Shown here: piece after piece, positions 37,711-46,541 of the stretch
Numbering within the stretch: the stretch's first letter is position 1
Layout of the letters: each line of letters starts with the position of its first letter
NCBI GenBank assembly: GCA_012960755.1
Contig: DUAT01000072.1
Span: 89,694 to 153,693, forward strand
From: Gammaproteobacteria bacterium
GTDB lineage: Bacteria; Pseudomonadota; Gammaproteobacteria; Pseudomonadales; Azotimanducaceae_A
Direction of reading: 5' to 3'
Length of the DNA: 64,000 nt
Position numbers and translations under genes: made by a program
The notes under the pieces: model-generated
Told to the model about the DNA's origin: nothing
Seen by the model: only the letters and a program-made list of their open reading frames with translations
Database searches by the model: none

Positions 37711-39639
37711 TTAAGATAAGTTCATCATGTAGTCAACGGCCTGTTGCTGGCTTTGTATCCACTTCATTTGGGGTAAACTCTGTTTTAGTATTTTACCGTA
37801 GCTTCGGGTGTTTATTCTTGTATCTCCCAGAACAAACAGCCCGCGGTCCGACTCCTGCCGAATTAGCCGTCCAAACCCCTGTTTCAAGGAAATTGCCGCT
37901 TCTGGCAGGGTGTATTTTCTAAAACCATTTTCACCGGATGATTCAATGGCGCGCAGTTGCGCCTGAACCATGGGATTATCTGGGCTTGAAAAAGGTAACT
38001 TATCAATCACCAGGCAACGTAAATCGGCACCTTTGACATCGACTCCCTCCCAAAAGCTCTGGGTTGCCAGCAACACGCAACGTGGTATTTCCCGGAATTT
38101 TTGCAACAACAACTTTTTTGGCATCGCGCCCTGTTGCAGAAAAACAATGTCGGCTTCCTGCTGTAACAGTTCAGCCGCCAACCTCAATGCCCGATGACTG
38201 GTAAAAAGGAAAAAGGTTCGGCCGCTAGATGCCCTGATTAAGGGGAGTGTCGCCGCCAACAAGCCTTGAGTGTGACTGTCATTACCGGGATCAGCCAGAT
38301 GCTCGGGCACATAGACCTGCACCTGCTGCAAGAAGTCAAACGGAGATTCAAACTTCTTTTCAACCACGTTGCCGATACCAAGTGAGGCTCTAAAGTGATC
38401 AAAAGATTCAGCAACGGACAAGGTGGCGGAAACAAACAGCCAGCTTCGGTTGGCATCTTCAATCAGTGGAGCCAGATGTTGCGCGATGTTAATCGGGGAA
38501 AGATGTATCATGAACCCGGACCGTCCCCCGTCAAATACCTGCCTGTCGATCCAGTGCGCATATCCATCATCACCATCACGACCCTCCGTTAACAAGGTAA
38601 ATAAATCCGCCAGCCTCATGGCCCGTAAGTAACAGTTGCTGAATCCTGCACTTCGAACCGAAGTATGTTGTAGATGTCGAATAAGGTTGGCTAGTGTCAC
38701 ATCAACATCTTCGAGAGCATCCCGGACACTGGACTTATGTAACAACTGGTCAAGAGTCAGCTCAGGCACGTCGAACGTTCCCACCAGATCTTTAACCGAT
38801 GCTTCAGCCAACCGTGCCCGGCGGATTAACTCCGGGTCATCATTTCCAAAAAGACCCTGTTCTGCCAATACATCGCGAACCAGTTCGAGCAGTTGCCAGG
38901 TACTGATCCGCTCTCCAAAAAACGTTCGGGCAACGTCGGGAACCTGGTGGGCTTCGTCAACAATGATCAGTTCCGCTGACCGCAGCAGCGGACTCAGGGA
39001 ATCTTCTTTCATCGCTGCATCAGCAAACAGAATGTGATGGTTAACCACCACCAGGTCAGCTGAATTTGCCTGGGCTCTCGCCCTGTAAACCGGACATTCA
39101 TCAAAAAAATTACACTCCGATCCCAGGCAGTTGTCTGTGGTACTGGTAACCAGTGAGACGACCTTACCGGCGCCACCTGCATCAAGTAACTCCGTTAGAT
39201 CACCAGTTCTGGTTTGCTGTGACCAATCACTAACCCTGACCAACTCATCAAGTACCGCACTCCCAACATGCCTGTTGATGCTGGTGAGGTTTTTATGCAG
39301 CCTGTGTGGGCACAAATAGTTTGCCCTGCCTTTTAAAAGCGCTGTTTTTATGCCAGGTTTGCGATTGACCAGCGGTATGTCCTGATAGAAAAGTTGATCC
39401 TGGAGATTTTTGGTGCCCGTGGAAATAATTATCCGTTTACCGGAAGCGATGGCAGGCAACAGGTAGGCAAAGGTTTTTCCCGTGCCGGTGCCTGCTTCAA
39501 TGATTCCATGACCGGGTCCGTTTATCACCTCTTCAATCAGCGCCGCCATCTCCATTTGTGATGGCCGGACGACGAAGTCAGGTATTTTTTTAGCCAGCTC
39601 ACTGTTTACAGTAAGCGGTTCGAATCTGATTTTTGTCAA
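37711..39639 (-). CDS. ATP-dependent DNA helicase, DinG/YoaA family
   Basis: Superfamily 2 helicase of the XPD/DinG type, probably acting in DNA repair. It has 642 residues. Walker A is in EAGTGTGKTFAYLLP, the DEAH box in VDEAHQVPD, and four cysteines for the iron-sulfur cluster are visible (YLCPHR, then LGSECNFFDECPVYRAR). The C-terminal helicase half has ATQSFWEGVDVKG and QGFGRLIRQESDRG. Length and the tsaB neighbour suggest YoaA rather than the longer DinG. The start is TTG at 39639; no good ATG is near. Confidence 0.88.
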   Translation of the reverse strand: MTKIRFEPLTVNSELAKKIPDFVVRPSQMEMAALIEEVINGPGHGIIEAGTGTGKTFAYLLPAIASGKRIIISTGTKNLQDQLFYQDIPLVNRKPGIKTALLKGRANYLCPHRLHKNLTSINRHVGSAVLDELVRVSDWSQQTRTGDLTELLDAGGAGKVVSLVTSTTDNCLGSECNFFDECPVYRARAQANSADLVVVNHHILFADAAMKEDSLSPLLRSAELIIVDEAHQVPDVARTFFGERISTWQLLELVRDVLAEQGLFGNDDPELIRRARLAEASVKDLVGTFDVPELTLDQLLHKSSVRDALEDVDVTLANLIRHLQHTSVRSAGFSNCYLRAMRLADLFTLLTEGRDGDDGYAHWIDRQVFDGGRSGFMIHLSPINIAQHLAPLIEDANRSWLFVSATLSVAESFDHFRASLGIGNVVEKKFESPFDFLQQVQVYVPEHLADPGNDSHTQGLLAATLPLIRASSGRTFFLFTSHRALRLAAELLQQEADIVFLQQGAMPKKLLLQKFREIPRCVLLATQSFWEGVDVKGADLRCLVIDKLPFSSPDNPMVQAQLRAIESSGENGFRKYTLPEAAISLKQGFGRLIRQESDRGLFVLGDTRINTRSYGKILKQSLPQMKWIQSQQQAVDYMMNLS

Positions 39640-39701
39640 ACTTAACCTATTTTTTTTCTCTTTAGACCGGGTGATAAACGGTTACAATGCGTCACAGATC
39701 C

Positions 39702-39782
39702 ACTTTGTGAAAGCAGAGCCAATTCATCAAAGCAGAGCCAATTCATCAAAGCAGAGCCAATTCATCAAAGCAGAGCCAATTC
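39702..39782. repeat. 19-bp tandem repeat in the helicase-mobA spacer
   Basis: Exact units AATTCATCAAAGCAGAGCC start at 39721, 39740 and 39759. A diverged unit precedes them (ends AAAGCAGAGCC at 39720) and a five-base remnant follows. The array fills much of the divergent promoter region between the helicase gene and mobA. The period of 19 would rotate binding sites by nearly two helical turns per copy. Confidence 0.95.
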
Positions 39783-39821
39783 GATGTTAACCTTTCTCAC
39801 ACGACGAAAGAATTCACCAAC

Positions 39822-40400
39822 ATGAATAACAATGTTACTGCCATTTTACTTGCCGGTGGCCAGGGACGTCGAATGAAAAATCAGGATAAGGGTCTGGTCG
39901 AATTTGATGGAATACCACTCATCCAACATGTACTCACGAGGATCCGTCCACAAGTTGAGACCATTGTGATCAGTTGTAACAGAAACATTGATCAGTATGA
40001 AAAATTCGGCTTCCCGGTTGTTACAGATTCCCTTCCTGATTACCCCGGTCCTTTGGCGGGTATACTATGTGCCGCTGGCAGAGTTACCACGCCAGTTTGT
40101 TTCATCGTCCCTACCGATATGCCTTTTCTGCCCATGAATATAGTCTCCCTATTACTCGACAATATGGATACCCATCAGGCAGTTACAGCAGAAGCCAACG
40201 GTAAACTTGAACCTCTGGTATCACTGGTGCTGGTAAGCGCCCTACAGACTATTTCCGATTATCTGGCATCAGGCAGACATTCTGTAAAAGGATGGCTGCA
40301 GTTACTGGAAGGGATCGCAGTGCCTGTCAGGGAGACTGGCAGGGCTTTCGAGAACATGAATTCACCCGGGGACTTATCTCGTAAAACCAAGGCCCCGTAA
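39822..40400 (+). CDS. mobA: molybdenum cofactor guanylyltransferase
   Basis: Transfers GMP to molybdopterin to give MGD-type cofactors. It has 192 residues with the nucleotidyltransferase start LLAGGQGRRMKNQDKGLVEFDG (GTP loop) and a metal-binding aspartate in PTDMPFLP. The stop region is duplicated: a 15-base unit ending in TAA (40386-40400) is repeated at 40401-40415 with TAA changed to GAA. A bidirectional terminator follows at 40448. Confidence 0.93.
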   Translation: MNNNVTAILLAGGQGRRMKNQDKGLVEFDGIPLIQHVLTRIRPQVETIVISCNRNIDQYEKFGFPVVTDSLPDYPGPLAGILCAAGRVTTPVCFIVPTDMPFLPMNIVSLLLDNMDTHQAVTAEANGKLEPLVSLVLVSALQTISDYLASGRHSVKGWLQLLEGIAVPVRETGRAFENMNSPGDLSRKTKAP

Positions 40401-40447
40401 ACCAAGGCCCCGGAAGATCCAAGGCTAAAACACAGTAAAAACCACTT

Positions 40448-40476
40448 AAAAGCCCTTAAATTAAGGGCTTTTTTTT
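40448..40476. terminator. bidirectional rho-independent terminator
   Basis: Stem AGCCCTTAA / TTAAGGGCT centred on 40460, with an A-run before it and eight T residues after it. It can end mobA transcripts on the plus strand; on the minus strand it follows the lysine-rich gene with a shorter T-run (from the A-run at 40448-40451). Confidence 0.9.
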
Positions 40477-40489
40477 GCAGTTGCAGGTT

Positions 40490-40786
40490 TTACTTCTTTT
40501 TAGCAGCCTTTTTCCTGGCAGCTTTCTTCTTAGCTGCTGGCTTTTTCTTGGCGGCCTTTTTCTTAGCAGGCTTCTTCTTAGCTACCTTTTTCTTCGCAAC
40601 CTTCTTCTTGGCTACCTTTTTCTTGGCTACCTTTTTCTTGGCTACCTTTTTCTTGGCAACCTTTTTCTTGGCTGCTTTCTTTTTAGCTGCCGGTTTCTTT
40701 TTAGCTGTTACTTTTTTCTTAGCAACTACTTTTTTCTTGGCAACTTTTTTCTTAGCCGCCTTTTTCGCTTTCTTTTTTGCAACCAC
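40490..40786 (-). CDS. histone H1-like Lys/Ala repeat protein
   Basis: A 98-residue protein made almost wholly of Lys, Ala and Val with a five-residue repeat of the type VAKKK, like the C-terminal tail of eukaryotic histone H1 and the AlgP tail of Pseudomonas. It probably binds nucleic acid by charge and may act as a nucleoid protein; it has no globular domain. The start is GTG at 40786 with AGGAG seven bases upstream, a strong signal that it is translated. The repeats are kept in frame at 15-base period. It ends near a terminator. Confidence 0.85.
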   Translation of the reverse strand: MVAKKKAKKAAKKKVAKKKVVAKKKVTAKKKPAAKKKAAKKKVAKKKVAKKKVAKKKVAKKKVAKKKVAKKKPAKKKAAKKKPAAKKKAARKKAAKKK

Positions 40787-41234
40787 GTTATCACTCCTAT
40801 TCTTACGTTTGGAAAAATGAACCTAACATCAGTACAGCAATTTCAGTAGCAGCTATATCACATCTCCTCGGCAGTTGTGTTAGACACTTTTTTAGCATTT
40901 TCTTAACACTTTTTTTAAACACTTTTTAAACACAGTGAAGAATAAATGTATACAGTTGAAATTACGTAACGAAGTTTAGAAAAAAAAATTTCATATTGCG
41001 AACCTTTTTTTTAAAAAATTGTAACTTTTTCAATGTTTTATTCGTTTGAGTTAAAAAAGTTCTAAGGATTTTTTTGTCAGTTCTTCACTGAATGACAAAA
41101 ACAACAGCGACACTTACCCTTGTTCATCGCTGTAGTTCGTAACTAACAACATTCAAACTATCGCACGTTTTCGATTCAAACATGACCCCTTTTATGCCAG
41201 GTAAACTAACAACGGTCACAATGCGACATAGTGA
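40787..41234. promoter_or_regulatory. 448-base AT-rich spacer upstream of the histone-like gene
   Basis: No gene is seen. The stretch from about 40880 to 41080 is much more AT-rich than its surroundings, with phased A and T runs and repeated AACACTTTTTT-like units at 40884-40931. Such DNA is often bent and is bound by nucleoid proteins. An inverted repeat TTTTTGTCA / TGACAAAAA is at 41071-41101. The histone-like gene's promoter and the end of adk transcription must lie here. Confidence 0.6.
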
Positions 41235-41915
<681 letters not shown>

Positions 41916-41976
41916 TTAATGTATGTAGCAATTAATTCAAAAATCGAATTGATTATCACAATTTTTAGGAACCACA

Positions 41977-44205
41977 CTACGCTACAGTCCGACGAGCGGT
42001 GATGACGTTAGGTAGCTGCTCAATCTTTTCCAGGGTCCGCAATAGTTCATTAAGGCTGGTGATTTCCATCACCATTGTCAGCGAAACTCGATTGCTGAGT
42101 TTATCTGAAACAGAATTCATTGCGATCACATTGGTTTGTTGTTTTAAAAAAACTCCCGTAATGTCATGTAACAGACCGGCACGATCATATGCATCAACAT
42201 CAATCGTCACAGGGAATGTGTGTTGCACATTTTCCTGCCAGTTCAGACGCATAAGACGTCCGTAGCTGTCTGCCCTCAAAGCCTGAATGCAGTCCTGACG
42301 ATGAACATGGACCGTATTACCATCATCTATTACACCAACAATGAAATCCCCGGGAACCGGTTTACAACATTCGGAAACAATATGGGCAAAGTCACCCATT
42401 CCCGCAACCAGGGGCTCACCCATCGGCTTGTGTTCGTCTTTAAAGCTGAAGTTAAGCTGATGTTTGGCACCATCGAGTTCCAGCACCCTGGTAGCAGCCT
42501 CAATGACATCCATTGAATCGATATCTCCACCGCCAATCGCGGCAAACAGGTCATTTTCCTTCTCGTAGCCAACAGCATTGAGCAGTCTTGGCCCTCGTAC
42601 CTGTTCAATCCTCAGATGACGAAGTTCATCCAGCAGTAGCTTTTTCCCGTCTTCAATATTCTTGTTTTTGGTTCGATTGCCAAACCAGCTTTGAATTTTT
42701 ACCCTTGCGCGACTGGTTGAGATGTATCCAAGATGTTCGTGTAGCCACTCCCGCCTTGGTTCAACTTCATCACTGACGATGATTTCGATCCTGTCTCCGG
42801 ATCGCAGCTCATGGTTCAGGGGTACAACGCGACCGTTGATTTTCGCTCCGCGACATTTATGGCCAACTTCTGTGTGCACTCGATAAGCAAAATCAATGGG
42901 TGTGGACCCGGGCATCATATCAATCACATGGCCATCCGGCGTGAACACATATACCCGGTCAAGGCTCACTTTAGATAGTAGTTCGTCGGCCAGGCCGGAA
43001 ACGTCACCAAGTTCTTCCTGCCAGTCAAGAATTTGCCGCAACCAGGAAATTCTTTCTTCATAGACTGAAGGTTCATCGGCGTCATCTTCGACAGTTTTGT
43101 ATTGCCAGTGGGAACAAACGCCAAATTCAGCTTCTTCGTGCATCTCATGGGTTCGGATCTGAATTTCCAATCCTTTACCTTCCGGACCTATGACGGCAGT
43201 ATGCAGCGACCGGTAGCCGTTTTCCTTCGGTGTCGCAATATAGTCATCAAATTCATGGGGAACATTGCGCCACAAGTTATGCACGACACCTAACACCCTG
43301 TAGCAGTCATTAACCTCTGGCACCAGAATACGAACCGCGCGCACATCATAAACCTCGGTGAAAGATATGCCTTTGTTGCGCATCTTTCGCCAAATACTGT
43401 AGATATGTTTCACACGACCATCTATGTCTGCTTCTATCCTGACGAGTTGCAGTTTCTGTCCGAGAGTTTCAATAACGCGCTCGATATATTCCTGACGATC
43501 AGTGCGTTTTTCATCCAGGAGCGCCGCTATACGTTTGTAGGCTGTGGGCTCGAGATAACGAAACGCGATGTCCTCAAGCTCCCACTTGATGTATCCAATA
43601 CCCAAACGATGGGCGAGGGGAGCATAAATTTCAAAAATTTCCCTTGCCAGCCGGATCCTCTTTTCCGGTGAACTTTTTTTGATGTTTCGAATGGCGCAGG
43701 TTCTTTCTGCCAGTTTTATCAACGCAACCCGGACATCGTCGACCAATGAGACGAGCATTCGCCTTGCCTGCTCCAGCTGGTCCGAACGTTCTCCCAGGAG
43801 CGGTTGATCGGAGCTTAATTCGATGTTGCTTATCGCTGCCATGCGTAATACACCCTCGACCAGCCCGGCCACCTTATCGCCGAATGTTTTCTTGACATGA
43901 TTTAGGGTAATTTGATTTTCGCGGACAGCTCGATAAATTAACGCTGCTACCAGACCATCCTCATCCATATGAAGTTCAGTCAGAATATTTGCCATGTCGA
44001 GGCTGGTTTTATAGCTGCTTTGGCCCTCTTCCCAGACACTGTTGGTCGAGACGGCTTTCTCTTCCGCTTGTTGAGACAGATCACAGACCTCACGAATCCT
44101 CGCGAGATTCAACTCTGGAATCTTTTCTGTGAGTTGTGCCAGCCATAGTTCCAGGTTGATACTGCCATCAAAATGCAGCGGCTGTTCCTCTCTGACTTTA
44201 ACCAT
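41977..44205 (-). CDS. relA: GTP pyrophosphokinase RelA
   Basis: Ribosome-associated (p)ppGpp synthetase of the stringent response. It has 742 residues. The N-terminal HD domain is degenerate: the HDxxED motif is replaced by LVAALIYRAVRE, as in RelA and unlike SpoT, so hydrolase activity is not expected. The synthetase domain has KHIYSIWRKM and YDVRAVRI, followed by TGS (VYVFTPDGHVIDMMPGSTPI) and a C-terminal ACT domain. It is downstream of rlmD, the usual pairing. Confidence 0.96.
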   Translation of the reverse strand: MVKVREEQPLHFDGSINLELWLAQLTEKIPELNLARIREVCDLSQQAEEKAVSTNSVWEEGQSSYKTSLDMANILTELHMDEDGLVAALIYRAVRENQITLNHVKKTFGDKVAGLVEGVLRMAAISNIELSSDQPLLGERSDQLEQARRMLVSLVDDVRVALIKLAERTCAIRNIKKSSPEKRIRLAREIFEIYAPLAHRLGIGYIKWELEDIAFRYLEPTAYKRIAALLDEKRTDRQEYIERVIETLGQKLQLVRIEADIDGRVKHIYSIWRKMRNKGISFTEVYDVRAVRILVPEVNDCYRVLGVVHNLWRNVPHEFDDYIATPKENGYRSLHTAVIGPEGKGLEIQIRTHEMHEEAEFGVCSHWQYKTVEDDADEPSVYEERISWLRQILDWQEELGDVSGLADELLSKVSLDRVYVFTPDGHVIDMMPGSTPIDFAYRVHTEVGHKCRGAKINGRVVPLNHELRSGDRIEIIVSDEVEPRREWLHEHLGYISTSRARVKIQSWFGNRTKNKNIEDGKKLLLDELRHLRIEQVRGPRLLNAVGYEKENDLFAAIGGGDIDSMDVIEAATRVLELDGAKHQLNFSFKDEHKPMGEPLVAGMGDFAHIVSECCKPVPGDFIVGVIDDGNTVHVHRQDCIQALRADSYGRLMRLNWQENVQHTFPVTIDVDAYDRAGLLHDITGVFLKQQTNVIAMNSVSDKLSNRVSLTMVMEITSLNELLRTLEKIEQLPNVITARRTVA

Positions 44206-44216
44206 AGAATAATAAA

Positions 44217-45512
44217 TTAACTTTGTGAAAAGCAGCCGATGGATTCAACGTGGGTTGTATGTGGAAACATGTCTATGACTCCTACGCCTTCAAATCGATA
44301 CCCATTGGCAACCAGAAAAGCGGCGTCTGAGGCAAACGTCACCGGGTTGCAGGAAACGTACACTACCCTTTCAACCGGATGTGTTGCAAGTTTTTTACAG
44401 ACCTGCAAAGCTCCGCTCCGCGGGGGATCCAGGAGCACCTTGTTGGCCTCCTGCAGGCCAGGTATTTCAAGGCCTGCAGCGAACAGGTCCTGCACTTTGA
44501 ATTGACAATTGAAAATACCATTCTGATACGCATTTTCCTGTGCTCGATCAATACTGGCAGGGGATGATTCTACCCCCGTTACAAACGCGGCTTTACGCGC
44601 CAGAGCCAGGGAAAAATTACCAATTCCACAGAATCCATCGAATACACGGTCAGATAAGTTCAGCGCCAGCAAGTCAATCGCAAACAACACCATTGCACGA
44701 TTAATCGAATGGTTTATCTGGGTGAAATCCAGTGGATGGAACGAAAATGACAGGTCAAGTTCCGGTAATTCGTAAACCAGTCGCTCATTCTCGTCAGCTG
44801 GAAACAACTTGTAGACACTCTCGGCGTTACCCGGTTGCAGGTAGATGTCGATTTCGTATTTAGCAGAAAACAGCCGGAATAACTCAAGGTCTGTCTCGAG
44901 CAGTTCTTCCAAATGTCGAAACACCAGTGCCACTGACCTTGTGCCCACCGCTACTTCTATCTGAGGTATGGATCGCGAAATAGAAAGACTGGAAATCAAT
45001 TCGGATAGTTGTGGCAGCAGCGCCGAGACCGGTTCCCGAAGCGTATGACAACCAGGGACATCAGCTATAAATGGTTTCATTTTTTCTCGAAAACCAACCA
45101 ATACCCGGTCCTTTTTCTCAACAAACCTGACTCCAAGCCTGGCTTTGGAACGGTAATGTTCGACGGGTCCCATAAGGGGCGAATAGAAATGCTGCGGTTG
45201 GGTATCGCCAAGTTCCTGTACAAGGAGGCTCTGTTTATGTGCTATCTGTCTCTGTGTATCAAGGTGCTGCAGACTGCAGCCACCGCAGATATTTGCGCCG
45301 GGACAGGGAGGCTCAACCCTGTCAGCGCTCGCGTTATGGACCTCAATCACCTTTGCAAAAATTTTCTTTTTCTTCACGGTGATGGGTAAAGCTGTCACCA
45401 CCTCACCCGGTAGCGCTCCGATAATGCGGAGTTGTGGATCCCCGGTTATTCCATGGCCATCGGCATGCAGTCCAGTGATTTCCACGCGGAAAGGTTCAAA
45501 GGGTTTTTTCAT
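44217..45512 (-). CDS. rlmD: 23S rRNA (uracil(1939)-C(5))-methyltransferase
   Basis: SAM-dependent 23S rRNA methyltransferase (formerly RumA). It has 431 residues: an N-terminal TRAM domain, the iron-sulfur cysteines in CPGANICGGCSL, SAM-binding FDGFCGIGNFSLALA, LDPPRSGA, and the nucleophile Cys in YVSCNPVTFASD. It sits between cysM and relA and is 11 bases from relA. Confidence 0.96.
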   Translation of the reverse strand: MKKPFEPFRVEITGLHADGHGITGDPQLRIIGALPGEVVTALPITVKKKKIFAKVIEVHNASADRVEPPCPGANICGGCSLQHLDTQRQIAHKQSLLVQELGDTQPQHFYSPLMGPVEHYRSKARLGVRFVEKKDRVLVGFREKMKPFIADVPGCHTLREPVSALLPQLSELISSLSISRSIPQIEVAVGTRSVALVFRHLEELLETDLELFRLFSAKYEIDIYLQPGNAESVYKLFPADENERLVYELPELDLSFSFHPLDFTQINHSINRAMVLFAIDLLALNLSDRVFDGFCGIGNFSLALARKAAFVTGVESSPASIDRAQENAYQNGIFNCQFKVQDLFAAGLEIPGLQEANKVLLDPPRSGALQVCKKLATHPVERVVYVSCNPVTFASDAAFLVANGYRFEGVGVIDMFPHTTHVESIGCFSQS

Positions 45513-45533
45513 CCTATGAAATTTAACGAATCA

Positions 45534-46424
45534 TCAGGAGAACACGCCAGTTGACAGGTATCGATCACCCCGGTCACAAATAATGGCGACAATGACGGCG
45601 TTTTCTACTTCTTCGCTCACTTGCAGAGCAGCAGCGACAGCCCCACCGGAAGAAACGCCACAAAATATACCTTCGACTTTCGCTAAATCCTGCATGGTAA
45701 CCTCCGCGAGACCCTGTTCCATGTCTATGATTCTGTCGATATCCCTGTTGTCATAAATGCGGGGCAGATAGGCGGCTGGCCATCTTCTTATACCTGGAAT
45801 CGCTGAACCTTCTACAGGCTGCAGGCCGATGATTTCAATTTCCGGCTTCACTTCCTTGAAATATCTCGAAACACCCATGATGGTGCCAGTCGTGCCCATG
45901 GAACTCACAAAATGAGTAATGTTTCCGTCAGTCTGGCGAATGATCTCTGGCCCGGTACCATCATAATGTGCCTTTGGGTTGTCTGGGTTTGCAAACTGGT
46001 CCAGCACAACCCCTTTGCCGTCGGCCTGCATCTCGAGGGCAAGATCCCGAGCACGTTCCATTCCCTCTTCCTTGCTTACGCTAATGAGTTCAGCACCATA
46101 TGCCGTCATCGCGGTCTTTCTTTCATCACTCATATGGGCAGGCATAATGAGTACCATCTGATACCCCTTTATTGCCGCTGCCATCGCCAGGGCAATCCCT
46201 GTATTGCCGCTGGTGGCTTCAATCAGCGTATCACCGGGCCGGATATCTCCCCTGGCCTCTGCTCCATTGATCATACTCAGGGCGGGTCTGTCTTTAACCG
46301 ACCCTGCTGGATTATTACCTTCCAGTTTAACCAAGATGGTGTTGGTGGTATCGCCAGGCAAGCGTTGCAATCTCACCAGGGGCGTTTCACCGATGCAGGA
46401 CTCTATTGTCGGGTAGTTTGTCAT
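45534..46424 (-). CDS. cysM: cysteine synthase B
   Basis: PLP enzyme that makes cysteine from O-acetylserine, able to use thiosulfate in characterised homologues. It has 296 residues, with the PLP lysine Lys44 in AGSVKDRPA, phosphate loop EATSGNTGIALA, and CGVSSGGAVAAAL. The charged loop RRWPAAYLPRIYD is CysM-like rather than CysK-like. It is divergent from the BarA-like gene. Confidence 0.94.
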   Translation of the reverse strand: MTNYPTIESCIGETPLVRLQRLPGDTTNTILVKLEGNNPAGSVKDRPALSMINGAEARGDIRPGDTLIEATSGNTGIALAMAAAIKGYQMVLIMPAHMSDERKTAMTAYGAELISVSKEEGMERARDLALEMQADGKGVVLDQFANPDNPKAHYDGTGPEIIRQTDGNITHFVSSMGTTGTIMGVSRYFKEVKPEIEIIGLQPVEGSAIPGIRRWPAAYLPRIYDNRDIDRIIDMEQGLAEVTMQDLAKVEGIFCGVSSGGAVAAALQVSEEVENAVIVAIICDRGDRYLSTGVFS

Positions 46425-46541
46425 CTTATTCTTGTAGCATATCCCAAATGAATTGCGATGATAGGAGAACCGGGCTGATTCATATAATATCAGCTTAATC
46501 TAACCAAATTCATTTTAGGTATATGTCTCTACCGGCAAAAC

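Noticed and set aside
40475..40849. Phe/Leu-rich open frames opposite the Lys/Ala repeat gene.
   Set aside because: They are complement readings of the AAG/GCC repeat; the minus-strand frame has the strong ribosome binding site.
41071..41101. TTTTTGTCA / TGACAAAAA inverted repeat as a terminator for adk.
   Set aside because: The stem is AT-rich, the loop is long and no T-run follows on the minus strand.
41977..44205. Loss of the HD hydrolase motif in the (p)ppGpp enzyme.
   Set aside because: This is the normal state of RelA and supports the RelA call; it is not a defect.
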